From a virus, in the IMG/VR virus record IMGVR_UViG_3300045999_002679, positions 1 to 47,362 of that record: DNA of 47,362 bases. One strand, written 5' to 3'. Positions 14,425 through 20,836 of the stretch are shown here, one piece after another. The translations under genes and the position numbers were made by a program. Every line of letters begins with the position of its first letter. The first letter of the stretch is position 1. The notes beneath the pieces were generated by a model. That model did no database searches and had not been told where the DNA came from. It saw nothing but the letters and a program-made list of their open reading frames with translations.

Positions 14425-14777
14425 CCCCCATACAGCAAGATGGGTGGACACAACATCCACACACCCTGCCTGTAACATCATCCGCACAACCCACAACGAC
14501 AGCCCACAACAGAGGTGGGCATCAGACCCCACACTGTTGCAAGTGTGAGAGGATGACACACCGAGAGGTGGGTAGATCCCCCATGTACAACCGACGCTAG
14601 GTGACGGCAGTAAGAGGGGACGCACGAATCCGCAAGGACGAACACACACAACGACATGAGCCGTGTCAATAAACAAAGGTCGGGACAACGATTGGGCAAC
14701 CGTTGGGGTGGGGTACAGCACATCACGCCCAACACGACACAACCCCCATCAACCCACCAACAAGTAGGATCCACCAC
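14425..14777 (+). other. Non-coding region with several short hairpins
   Basis: 353 bp with no convincing gene; it is A/C-rich. Visible stems: GCCCAC-AACAGAG-GTGGGC (14502-14520), CACACT-GTTGCA-AGTGTG (14530-14547) and TCC-GCAA-GGA (14629-14638) with a GNRA-type loop. This clustering suggests a structured RNA or a packaging/leader element before the small terminase gene. The start of the terminase gene at 14778 has only a weak AGGA site. Confidence 0.4.
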
Positions 14778-15212
14778 ATGGCAGGACGACCCAGCAAACT
14801 CACCCCACAAACCCACGACAAAATCATCGGCGCAATCAAAGCAGGCAACTACCTAGAAACCGCCGCACGCTACGCAGGAGTAGACCAATCAACACTCCAC
14901 CGCTGGCTAAACAAGGGTAAAGACGAAAACGCCGAACCCGAATATCGCCAATTCTACGAGGCAGTAGAAAGCGCAAGAGCCGAAGCCGAAGCACGCAACG
15001 TCGCCCTCATCCAACAAGCCGCCAACGCAGGAACATGGCAAGCGGCCGCATGGTATTTGGAACGAACCGCACACGCCCGATGGGGACGCAAACAATCGCT
15101 GGAAGTGTCAGGCAACGGCGGAGAACCCGTCCAGATTGACGTGGACGCCAGCGCACTGGAGGCGAAAGTTCGGGCGATCCTCGGAGACAAGCCTGTGGAC
15201 AAGGGTGCATAA
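14778..15212 (+). CDS. Terminase small subunit
   Basis: 144 aa. The ATG at 14778 begins MAGRPSKLTPQTHDKI, the standard start of this family; an upstream in-frame extension is unlike protein. A helix-turn-helix (NYLETAARYAGVDQSTLHRWLNKG, about 23-46) would bind the packaging site. A helical oligomerisation region and QAAAWYLERTAHARWGR follow. It sits 276 bp before the large subunit. It recognises phage DNA and presents it to the large terminase. Codons are strongly C/A-biased, opposite to the large-subunit gene. Confidence 0.85.
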   Translation: MAGRPSKLTPQTHDKIIGAIKAGNYLETAARYAGVDQSTLHRWLNKGKDENAEPEYRQFYEAVESARAEAEARNVALIQQAANAGTWQAAAWYLERTAHARWGRKQSLEVSGNGGEPVQIDVDASALEAKVRAILGDKPVDKGA

Positions 15213-15488
15213 AGCCTGCATAACCTTGCAGACACCCTGTGGATAAACCCCCCTGAACAGGGACAATGTCATAACAGATGTTATCGGCATCCCAACAACA
15301 AAAGCCCTGCTCAGAGGCACAATCCACCAACACCGAACACCCGTACGCACCCCCGAACATTTGTGCGCCCCAAAATTGCGACACCCACCCCCGGGAGTAC
15401 CCCCGGTCTGCATATGTCGTGTGAAGTTTGGGTTGGCGTAGGATTTGTGAACCCCCCCGTCGTTTTTGTTTTGGAAGGCTGAAAATTT
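15213..15488 (+). other. Candidate replication origin or cos region
   Basis: Non-coding gap between terminase genes. TGTGGATAA (15238-15246) is a perfect inverse DnaA box; TGTGGACAA (15194-15202), one mismatch, lies 44 bp before it at the end of the small terminase gene. Also present: CCCTG-AA-CAGGG (15251-15262), ATAACA-GA-TGTTAT (15271-15284) and two ACCCCCGG repeats 12 bp apart (15387-15406). Base composition flips here: C/A-rich on the + strand before, G/T-rich after. The data fit an origin, a cos site, or both. Confidence 0.5.
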
Positions 15489-17105
15489 GTGGATGATTTG
15501 GTTTTGAGGGTGTTGAGCCTTGATGCGACGGGTCGGGAGCGTTTGTTTGAGGCGTTGTCGTTTGAGGAGCGTTTGTGGTTGGGTCGGGTGTTGGATGGGT
15601 TTGCTGGGAATCCTTGGGCGAGGTTTGTTGATGATCCTGTGGGGTTTGTTGAGGTGGGGTTGGGGGAGACTTTGTGGTCTCGGCAAAGGATGATTTTGGA
15701 GGCGGTTCGGGATCATAAGCGTGTTGCTGTTCCTGCGTGCCACGCCCCGGGTAAGACCCATTTAGCGGCTCGGGCGATTGCGTGGTGGATTTCGTGTCAT
15801 CCTCCGGGGACGGCTCAGGTGGTGACGACGGCGACGACTTTTCGTCAGGTGAGGAACTTGTTGTGGGTGCAGGTGCGAAGGTTGCATTCCAAACATAAGT
15901 TGCCCGGTGAGACGTCTCAGGTGGAGTGGAAGATCGGCTCGGACATTGTTGGTTACGGCTTTTCGGCTCCTGCGTGGGATGAAACTGCGGTTCAGGGTGT
16001 TCACGCACCGCATTTGTTGGTGGTGGTGGATGAGGCTGGCGGTATTTCCAACAAGTTGGGGCAGTCTTTGGAGGCTTTGATGACTGGTGGGCATACTCGT
16101 CTGCTGGTGATCGGGAACCCTGCGGTGGATATTGAGGATTCTTGGTTTGAGAGGGCGTGCGAGTCTCCTCTTTTTGAGGTAATTCCGATTTCGGCGTTTG
16201 ATACGCCGAATTTCACGGGTGAGGCGACTGATTTGTGTCGGGCGTGTCCTGTGGAGGTTGCCCCTCATCATGTTGCGAGCCATTTGGTGGACAAAGAGTG
16301 GGTTGATGATGTGTTCCATGAGTTCGGGCAGGATTCTCCGTTTTCGGTTGCCCGTGTTTTGGCTCGTTTTCCGAAGGCGGCTCCGAACAAGGTGATTCCT
16401 ATGTCGTGGGTGGAGGCGTCGTTGGAGAACGATGCCCCGTTGCAGGGCGATGAGTTGCGTTTGGGGGTGGACGTTGCGTCGGATGGTGGTGACGAACTGG
16501 TGATTGCCCGTGCGGACGGCTTCCGTGTGAAGGTGATTCACACGTCTTCGGGTCAGGCGAACGCTTCAGCGGTGGATGTGGCTGGGGTGATTTTGGAGAA
16601 GATCCTTGAAACCGAGTTGATTGCGTTGGGGCGTTCTCATCGGCATCGGGTGACCGTAAAAGTGGACGGTATCGGTGTGGGTTGGGGTGTTGCGAGCCTT
16701 CTGCAACAGTGGCGGAAGGAGGGGAGGCACCGTTCGGACATTATTTCGGTGAATGTCGCACGTTCGGCTGGTTCAGGGAAGTTCAAGAATCAGCGTGCGG
16801 AGATGTGGTGGAATGCGAGGCAGTTGTTGATGCCCGATCCGCAGAACGAGCAGGCTCAGGCGGTGCGTTTGGAGTGTGATCGGCGCACGATGGCACAGTT
16901 GTCGTCCCCGATGTATTCGGCGGATTCCGCTGGACGTATCGTGATTGAGGCGAAACGGGATATCAAACGTCGTTCTGGTGTTTCACCTGACCGTGCCGAA
17001 GCGATTTTGTTGGCGTTGTATCAGCCCCCCGGCTCCCATTCGGGTGATGCGATAGCACCGATCGTCATTGATCAGATTTCGCCGTGGGATTTGTCGTCAA
17101 TCTGA
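15489..17105 (+). CDS. Terminase large subunit
   Basis: 538 aa from GTG with GGAAGG upstream. The ATPase domain carries a Walker A-type loop, CHAPGKTH (about 84-91), and Walker B LLVVVDEAGG (about 177-186), then LLVIGNPA as motif III. The nuclease domain has LGVDVASDGGDE (about 325-336), VKVDGIGVG and a late Asp in SPDRAEAILLAL, the RNase H-like acidic triad. It pumps DNA into the prohead and cuts it. The gene has a sharply G/T-rich coding strand. Confidence 0.95.
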   Translation: MDDLVLRVLSLDATGRERLFEALSFEERLWLGRVLDGFAGNPWARFVDDPVGFVEVGLGETLWSRQRMILEAVRDHKRVAVPACHAPGKTHLAARAIAWWISCHPPGTAQVVTTATTFRQVRNLLWVQVRRLHSKHKLPGETSQVEWKIGSDIVGYGFSAPAWDETAVQGVHAPHLLVVVDEAGGISNKLGQSLEALMTGGHTRLLVIGNPAVDIEDSWFERACESPLFEVIPISAFDTPNFTGEATDLCRACPVEVAPHHVASHLVDKEWVDDVFHEFGQDSPFSVARVLARFPKAAPNKVIPMSWVEASLENDAPLQGDELRLGVDVASDGGDELVIARADGFRVKVIHTSSGQANASAVDVAGVILEKILETELIALGRSHRHRVTVKVDGIGVGWGVASLLQQWRKEGRHRSDIISVNVARSAGSGKFKNQRAEMWWNARQLLMPDPQNEQAQAVRLECDRRTMAQLSSPMYSADSAGRIVIEAKRDIKRRSGVSPDRAEAILLALYQPPGSHSGDAIAPIVIDQISPWDLSSI

Positions 17106-17113
17106 GTTGTGTC

Positions 17114-17134
17114 GCACTGTGATACAGTGCAACC
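17114..17134 (+). promoter_or_regulatory. Operator-like palindrome over a leaderless promoter
   Basis: GCACTGT-GAT-ACAGTGC (17114-17130) is a perfect 7+3+7 palindrome. Its right arm contains TACAGT (17123-17128), which ends 6 nt before ATG 17135, the same spacing as the other leaderless starts here. A repressor bound to the palindrome would block this promoter. No clear -35 box is seen. Confidence 0.55.
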
Positions 17135-17611
17135 ATGTCTGCTTGGGCGAGATACGAACCCTATGACCTCGCTTTGCAAGGTCGGATCTTCCATGTGTCC
17201 TTCAACACCACGATTACTGCTGGTACTACCGCTTGGGCGCAGGTGAAAACAAACAACAAGAAGGTGACGGTCGTTCACTACGAATTGGTGTCGTTGACGG
17301 AGAACATGAGGTTCACTGTCGTTGAGGCTCCGACCATCACGGACGGAACAACCGCCATAACGTCACGCAACGTGAACCGGAACTACACCGATACCGCCAC
17401 CACGCAACTGTTTTCAAACCCGACAAGTGTTTCGGGTGGAACAACCTTGCTGATTCACGGTATGCCGTCTGGTGCGAACAAAGTTGGTGGAACCTCAGGT
17501 CACCCCGAGACTTGGACGTTGAAACCGTCAACAAGTTACGGGTTGAAAATGGAAAACCTCGGGAACTCCACGAACGAATTCGTGTTCAATATGTCGTTCT
17601 ACGAGGTTTGA
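17135..17611 (+). CDS. Thr/Ser-rich beta protein, possible virion decoration
   Basis: 158 aa, no ribosome site; apparently leaderless. The whole protein is beta-rich and full of Thr, Ser, Asn and Gly (FNTTITAGTTAWAQVK, SNPTSVSGGTTLLIHG, NEFVFNMSFYEV), typical of virion surface or fibre domains. It stands between the large terminase and a convergent leftward block, with its own palindrome-controlled promoter. No close family recognised. Confidence 0.55.
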   Translation: MSAWARYEPYDLALQGRIFHVSFNTTITAGTTAWAQVKTNNKKVTVVHYELVSLTENMRFTVVEAPTITDGTTAITSRNVNRNYTDTATTQLFSNPTSVSGGTTLLIHGMPSGANKVGGTSGHPETWTLKPSTSYGLKMENLGNSTNEFVFNMSFYEV

Positions 17612-17617
17612 TCCCGA

Positions 17618-17923
17618 TCACGGTTCGGGAAAGTTCAACCAGTCAAGTGCGAGACGCTTCACTTCGGTCATCGCCTCTTCCAAAGTTTCGTACTGCTGGA
17701 AGTTCCCGACCGTGGAAATCGTGCCGTGTTCCCAGTCAATTCGGCGGATCGTGAACAGTCGTGGGCTTTCGTCGTCAAACTGTTCGGAAGTCACGAAGAA
17801 AACCCCGAACACTTTGTCCACGATTTCGCTTCGGAACCATGCGATCGTCTCGGGATCAAAGAAATGGTTTCCGTGTTGACGGGAGACGTCAATGACGTCA
17901 GAAATCGGTCGGACGATGCTCAC
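17618..17923 (-). CDS. Actinophage hypothetical protein (FFDPETIAWFRS type)
   Basis: 101 aa. The GTG at 17923 is preceded by AGGAGGGG; the long upstream reading is not protein-like. It contains NHFFDPETIAWFRSEIVDK and VFFVTSEQFDDESPRLFTIR, a pattern I know from small proteins of many Streptomyces and Gordonia phages, of unknown role. Last gene of the leftward block; converges with 17611 across a short CCCGA/TCGGG stem. Confidence 0.65.
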   Translation of the reverse strand: MSIVRPISDVIDVSRQHGNHFFDPETIAWFRSEIVDKVFGVFFVTSEQFDDESPRLFTIRRIDWEHGTISTVGNFQQYETLEEAMTEVKRLALDWLNFPEP

Positions 17924-18159
17924 TTCCCCTCCTTTTTGAAACGAACCGCCACGGTCGGATGATCGTCGGTCAAACCGCTCTTCATCAACCCGAGATGGCT
18001 TTCGCAAAACGATCGGATTTCTGCGGACTCGTTGAACAACATGAACGTCACACCGACGCTCGCTCGGCAACACAAACCGAAGTCGCATCGGGTGAGATCC
18101 GTATCGCTCAGATCCACCAACACCGATCTGTCGGGACTGATTTTGTTTTTCGTGGTCAT
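17920..18159 (-). CDS. Small zinc-binding protein (DUF7455-like)
   Basis: 79 aa, ATG at 18159 with AAGGGGA upstream. TRCDFGLCCRASVGVTFM and RSFCESHLGLM give a C-x4-CC ... C-x2-H set, the single-knuckle zinc protein widespread in actinobacteria and their phages. It overlaps the next gene by 4 nt. Partner unknown. Confidence 0.65.
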   Translation of the reverse strand: MTTKNKISPDRSVLVDLSDTDLTRCDFGLCCRASVGVTFMLFNESAEIRSFCESHLGLMKSGLTDDHPTVAVRFKKEGK

Positions 18160-18175
18160 TGTTTCCCCTTCCTTT

Positions 18176-18550
18176 TCAGCCGTAAACCACTTCACCGAAC
18201 ACCAACCACTGGAGAACCAAATCGGCGTCTCTAGCGTCAAAGTCGTCGTCGGTGACCGCACGCTTGATCAGTCTGCCCAGATAGTCGTCTCGCTTCGTGA
18301 TCTCGTCCACCACCTTCTTCACGTCGGAGATGGTGAACTCCTTCCGAATCGTCTTCTGCTCGTAGAAGGGTTTGACCGTGCCGGGATCCCAGATCTCCAC
18401 CCAGATCTTGCCCCTCGGACGTCGCCCCTCTAACTCGGCAATCATCTCATCCTCAAACCAGTCGTAGTGATCCACCCACCAGTCGTATCGGAACGCACCC
18501 GAGCCGAACAGGTGATCCATGATCTGTTCCTTGTTTGCCCTCCAGAGCAT
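18176..18550 (-). CDS. Conserved phage protein of unknown function
   Basis: 124 aa; ATG at 18550 shares bases with the preceding stop (TAATG). Sequence marks: ANKEQIMDHLFGSGAFRYDWWVDHYDW, and a C-terminus DFDARDADLVLQWLVFGEVVYG. The aromatic N-terminus and DxD-rich C-terminus recur in actinophage proteins with no known function. Confidence 0.6.
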   Translation of the reverse strand: MLWRANKEQIMDHLFGSGAFRYDWWVDHYDWFEDEMIAELEGRRPRGKIWVEIWDPGTVKPFYEQKTIRKEFTISDVKKVVDEITKRDDYLGRLIKRAVTDDDFDARDADLVLQWLVFGEVVYG

Positions 18551-18861
18551 TACCAACCCAACCCTTCCAGAGCCTTTCGGCTCTTGCCGAACACTTCGTC
18601 TGCCTGACCGAGCAGGTGAGTCGCAAGATCCGTTCCCGTCACCCGAGGCTTCCACGGGGTCAAGGTCTTCTCGCCCCGAGGCATCCCCTCCTCCAACTGG
18701 CGGAACCCGAGGACGTGAGAGTCACCGATCTTCAGCACCCACGCAAACCCCTTGGGGGTGTATCTGGTGGAGATCGTCGCAATCTCGTTGCCCGACTCTC
18801 CGAAGCCGACCCAGTTGACCATCGCACCCTCCTCCCGAATCTCTTCCCAGCGAACCGTCAT
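18550..18861 (-). CDS. Hypothetical protein
   Basis: 103 aa, ATG at 18861 with GGGGAAG upstream. It is mixed alpha/beta, with GFGESGNEIATISTRYTPKGFAWVLKIGDSHVLG as a beta-rich core. It begins a transcription unit from the promoter at 18901-18929. No family recognised. Confidence 0.55.
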   Translation of the reverse strand: MTVRWEEIREEGAMVNWVGFGESGNEIATISTRYTPKGFAWVLKIGDSHVLGFRQLEEGMPRGEKTLTPWKPRVTGTDLATHLLGQADEVFGKSRKALEGLGW

Positions 18862-18900
18862 CTTCTTCCCCTTTCTGGAGGCTCCTCCGCCTCCACCAGA

Positions 18901-18929
18901 ATTATTGCAGATCCCTAAACCCCAGTCAA
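18901..18929 (-). promoter_or_regulatory. Promoter/leader cassette, minus-strand copy
   Basis: TTGACT (18924-18929), 17 bp spacer, extended -10 TGC-AATAAT (18901-18906). The leader includes GGAGGCGGAGGAGCCTCC, a partial hairpin like that of copy A. It drives 18861 leftward and begins 2 bp below the stop of the 19155 gene. Confidence 0.7.
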
Positions 18930-18930
18930 G

Positions 18931-19155
18931 TCAATTATGGAAAATTCCGAAATTTTCTTCGTTGTCATGCGAGGGATCCCAATTGGCGACGTAGGCACGC
19001 AACAACTCTGCGTACCGACTCGTCCGCACGAACACGTTCACAGCCGAATCATTCATCGGCTGAAACTCTGGCGCATCGTCCCGTTCCCAAATTTCCAAGG
19101 CGTCACGAAACTCGTCCGACTCCAAAAACTGCTGTTCCAAAAATTCGTTGGTCAT
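18931..19155 (-). CDS. Hypothetical acidic protein
   Basis: 74 aa, ATG at 19155 with GAGGAGGGA upstream. Very acidic and helical N-terminus (FLEQQFLESDEFRDALEIWERDD) and a central TSRYAELLRAYVANW helix. No recognised family. Confidence 0.55.
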   Translation of the reverse strand: MTNEFLEQQFLESDEFRDALEIWERDDAPEFQPMNDSAVNVFVRTSRYAELLRAYVANWDPSHDNEENFGIFHN

Positions 19156-19164
19156 CGTCCCTCC

Positions 19165-19332
19165 TCAAAAACAGGTGTCGCAGGTGCAGTGGTTGCGCCC
19201 ACCGCTCTGACATGATCCCATCGGCTCATGCGATGGATGGAAATCGTTGCGTCGCTTGCGCTCCCTGTCGCAGTAAACGCACTCGCCTCTCTCGGTCTTG
19301 TGGACTCGGAGTCCTTGCATCTGTCGGGTCAT
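19165..19332 (-). CDS. Small Cys/His-rich zinc protein
   Basis: 55 aa. ATG at 19332 has GGAGGAGA upstream; the longer in-frame reading is not supported. It contains CVYCDRE, FHPSHEP and GGRNHCTCDTCF, six Cys and several His, likely two zinc sites. The ending NHCTCDTCF recurs in actinophage proteins. Function unknown. Confidence 0.6.
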   Translation of the reverse strand: MTRQMQGLRVHKTERGECVYCDRERKRRNDFHPSHEPMGSCQSGGRNHCTCDTCF

Positions 19333-19355
19333 CTCATCTCCTCCAAGATCAGCCA

Positions 19356-19646
19356 TCAGTAAATCGTCCATCCGTACTCTTCGTTGACAACGAGCCAATC
19401 CAATACATCGGTTGGAATGTCAGATCCTGCAAGAAACAAGTAGGCGTCATCGGCTGTCCAGTTTTTAGCAAGTCCCAATTCGTGGACGATGTTGATCGCA
19501 ACCTGAGCGATGGTCGCATATTCGTTGCGGTCTAGATCACCCCCCATGCTGGTGTCAATGAAGATGTGGTGTTTGATTCCTTTTTGGATCTTTTCCAAAA
19601 CATCTGCGGTCACGGTGTCTCCTTTGCTGGTCGTGGTGGTCATCAC
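19356..19646 (-). CDS. Hypothetical protein
   Basis: 96 aa, starting ATGATG at 19646 and overlapping the previous stop. Helical, acidic, with IFIDTSMGGDLDRNEYATIAQVAINIVHELG and a C-terminal DWLVVNEEYGWTIY. No family recognised. Confidence 0.55.
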   Translation of the reverse strand: MMTTTTSKGDTVTADVLEKIQKGIKHHIFIDTSMGGDLDRNEYATIAQVAINIVHELGLAKNWTADDAYLFLAGSDIPTDVLDWLVVNEEYGWTIY

Positions 19647-20008
19647 ACTTCCTCCTGTGCCGTTCGCACCGCCTCACGACGATCAGCGATCAACGCAATA
19701 CGGTCTGGGTTGAAGACTCGCTCTTTGAATTCTTTCGGCACCACCTTGTGGCACTCGGGACCAAGCGGAAACCAGCCCTGATCGTGATCATCGTCAATCG
19801 TGGCGTCCGCTTGGACGATGTAGCCCATCGTGTGGAGATGGACGTACCAGAGACGTTGCGCCGAGTCTTCTCGGACGAGCCGACCGCAGACGAAGCACGG
19901 CTCGCCGTAGAAGTATTTGTACGACCTCCGCATCGTCTCGTTCTTGCGACGGGTTTCAAAATCCTGTTGGATTTCTTCCACCGGGATGACTTCTCGGATT
20001 TCCGTCAT
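19643..20008 (-). CDS. Zinc-site hypothetical protein
   Basis: 121 aa, ATG at 20008 with a GGGGAAGGG ribosome site. GEPCFVCGRLV and GPECHKV form a CxxC/CH zinc site; a central HLHTMGYIVQADATIDDDHDQGW is seen. It looks like a treble-clef or zinc-ribbon fold. First gene of the unit driven by the promoter at 20050-20078. Confidence 0.55.
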   Translation of the reverse strand: MTEIREVIPVEEIQQDFETRRKNETMRRSYKYFYGEPCFVCGRLVREDSAQRLWYVHLHTMGYIVQADATIDDDHDQGWFPLGPECHKVVPKEFKERVFNPDRIALIADRREAVRTAQEEV

Positions 20009-20049
20009 TTCCCTTCCCCTTTCTGGAGGCTTCCCTTTCCTCCACTAGA

Positions 20050-20078
20050 AGTCTCCCACATCGCTAAACCCCTGTCAA
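20050..20078 (-). promoter_or_regulatory. Promoter/leader cassette, minus-strand copy
   Basis: TTGACA (20073-20078), 17 bp spacer, GAGACT (20050-20055), weak -10 but same layout. The -35 hexamer overlaps the TGA stop of the 20470 gene. The leader has GTGGAGGAAAGGGAAGCCTCCAG, a hairpin like copy A. Confidence 0.6.
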
Positions 20079-20470
20079 GCCTCTCGTCGGCTGGTGTACT
20101 GGGGATCCTTTTCGCAGGTGTGTTCCTCGCTCGGGTAGAACCTCCACGTCCGCATCGCTTTTTGGTGGGCGAGAATCGTTCGGTCGGGGGCTTTCTCCCG
20201 ATCCGCCTTGACGAACCTGCCGTGGAAGACCACACCCAACTTTTCGCACTTCGCACACTTTTGGATCGGCAGGCGAACCTCGGGCTTCGTCACCAGACTC
20301 GCCCACGTCTTGAGGTCGCTGTAGGAGAAATCTTTGCCTCGGTAGTCAATACCGTGGCGTTTCAGCCTCGCCACCTTCAGGGCGTGTTCCTGCTTCACCT
20401 CCTCCTCCTCCAGATGCCCGACCCATTCCTCGTAGGCGAGTTCTTCGTGTCGGAATTCTTCCTTGCTCAT
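20075..20470 (-). CDS. Zinc-site hypothetical protein
   Basis: 131 aa, ATG at 20470 with AGGAGG upstream. A charged helical N-terminus (about 1-40) precedes IQKCAKCEKLGVVFHGRFVKA, a CxxC knuckle, and a later Cys in EEHTCEKD. Possibly a nucleic-acid-binding zinc domain. It has its own strong promoter. Confidence 0.55.
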   Translation of the reverse strand: MSKEEFRHEELAYEEWVGHLEEEEVKQEHALKVARLKRHGIDYRGKDFSYSDLKTWASLVTKPEVRLPIQKCAKCEKLGVVFHGRFVKADREKAPDRTILAHQKAMRTWRFYPSEEHTCEKDPQYTSRREA

Positions 20471-20492
20471 CTGTCCTCCTTCCTCTACAAGA

Positions 20493-20521
20493 AGTATTGC
20501 AGAAAACTAAACCCGTGTCAA
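20493..20521 (-). promoter_or_regulatory. Promoter/leader cassette, minus-strand copy
   Basis: TTGACA (20516-20521), 17 bp spacer, extended -10 TGC-AATACT (20493-20498). Nearly identical to copies A (5872) and C (37430), including the CGGGTTTAG stretch after the -35. It starts 1 bp after the stop of the 20738 gene. Confidence 0.8.
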
Positions 20522-20522
20522 G

Positions 20523-20738
20523 TTAGGGGTCAAACACCCAGCCGATTTCCGCCTCACGCACGGGGATCAGCCGTTTACCGACCTCCCCCGGAGCCGAGTA
20601 CCGAACGACCAGTTCGCCCGTTCGGACAACTCGGTAAACTCGCCACGCCAAGGTGCCAGCCCAATAACCGCTGGTAGGAGCGGCGAGGCTCCAAATTTTT
20701 TCCAACTCAGTCGGCTGGTGCCATTCTTGTGTCGTCAT
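20523..20738 (-). CDS. Hypothetical protein
   Basis: 71 aa, ATG at 20738 with AGGAGG upstream. Beta-rich with GYWAGTLAWRVYRVVRTGELVVRYSAPG and a C-terminus AEIGWVFDP; resembles a small SH3-like barrel but no family is recognised. First gene of the leftward block. Confidence 0.55.
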   Translation of the reverse strand: MTTQEWHQPTELEKIWSLAAPTSGYWAGTLAWRVYRVVRTGELVVRYSAPGEVGKRLIPVREAEIGWVFDP

Positions 20739-20774
20739 TGCTTCCTCCTTTCTGGGGCTTCCCGTCCCACCACA

Positions 20775-20803
20775 AGTATGCCAGACCTACACCGATAAAA
20801 CAA
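20775..20803 (-). promoter_or_regulatory. Promoter of the leftward accessory block
   Basis: TTGTTT (20798-20803), 17 bp spacer, extended -10 TGG-CATACT (20775-20780). Leader with GGGACGGGAAGCCCC hairpin then AGGAGG. Divergent from the rightward leaderless start at 20837. Confidence 0.6.
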
Positions 20804-20824
20804 CCCCAGTAAAGTTGATTCATC

Positions 20825-20836
20825 TAATGTGCGACC
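20825..20836 (+). promoter_or_regulatory. Leaderless promoter element before the topoisomerase gene
   Basis: TAATGT (20825-20830), GCGACC, then GTG 20837. Same 6 nt spacing and same GCGACC as at 2058. Confidence 0.5.

Noticed and set aside
15007-16008. Long antisense reading frame of 333 codons
   Set aside because: Pro/His/Gln-rich shadow of both terminase genes; no start signal and no domain; both terminases are certain.
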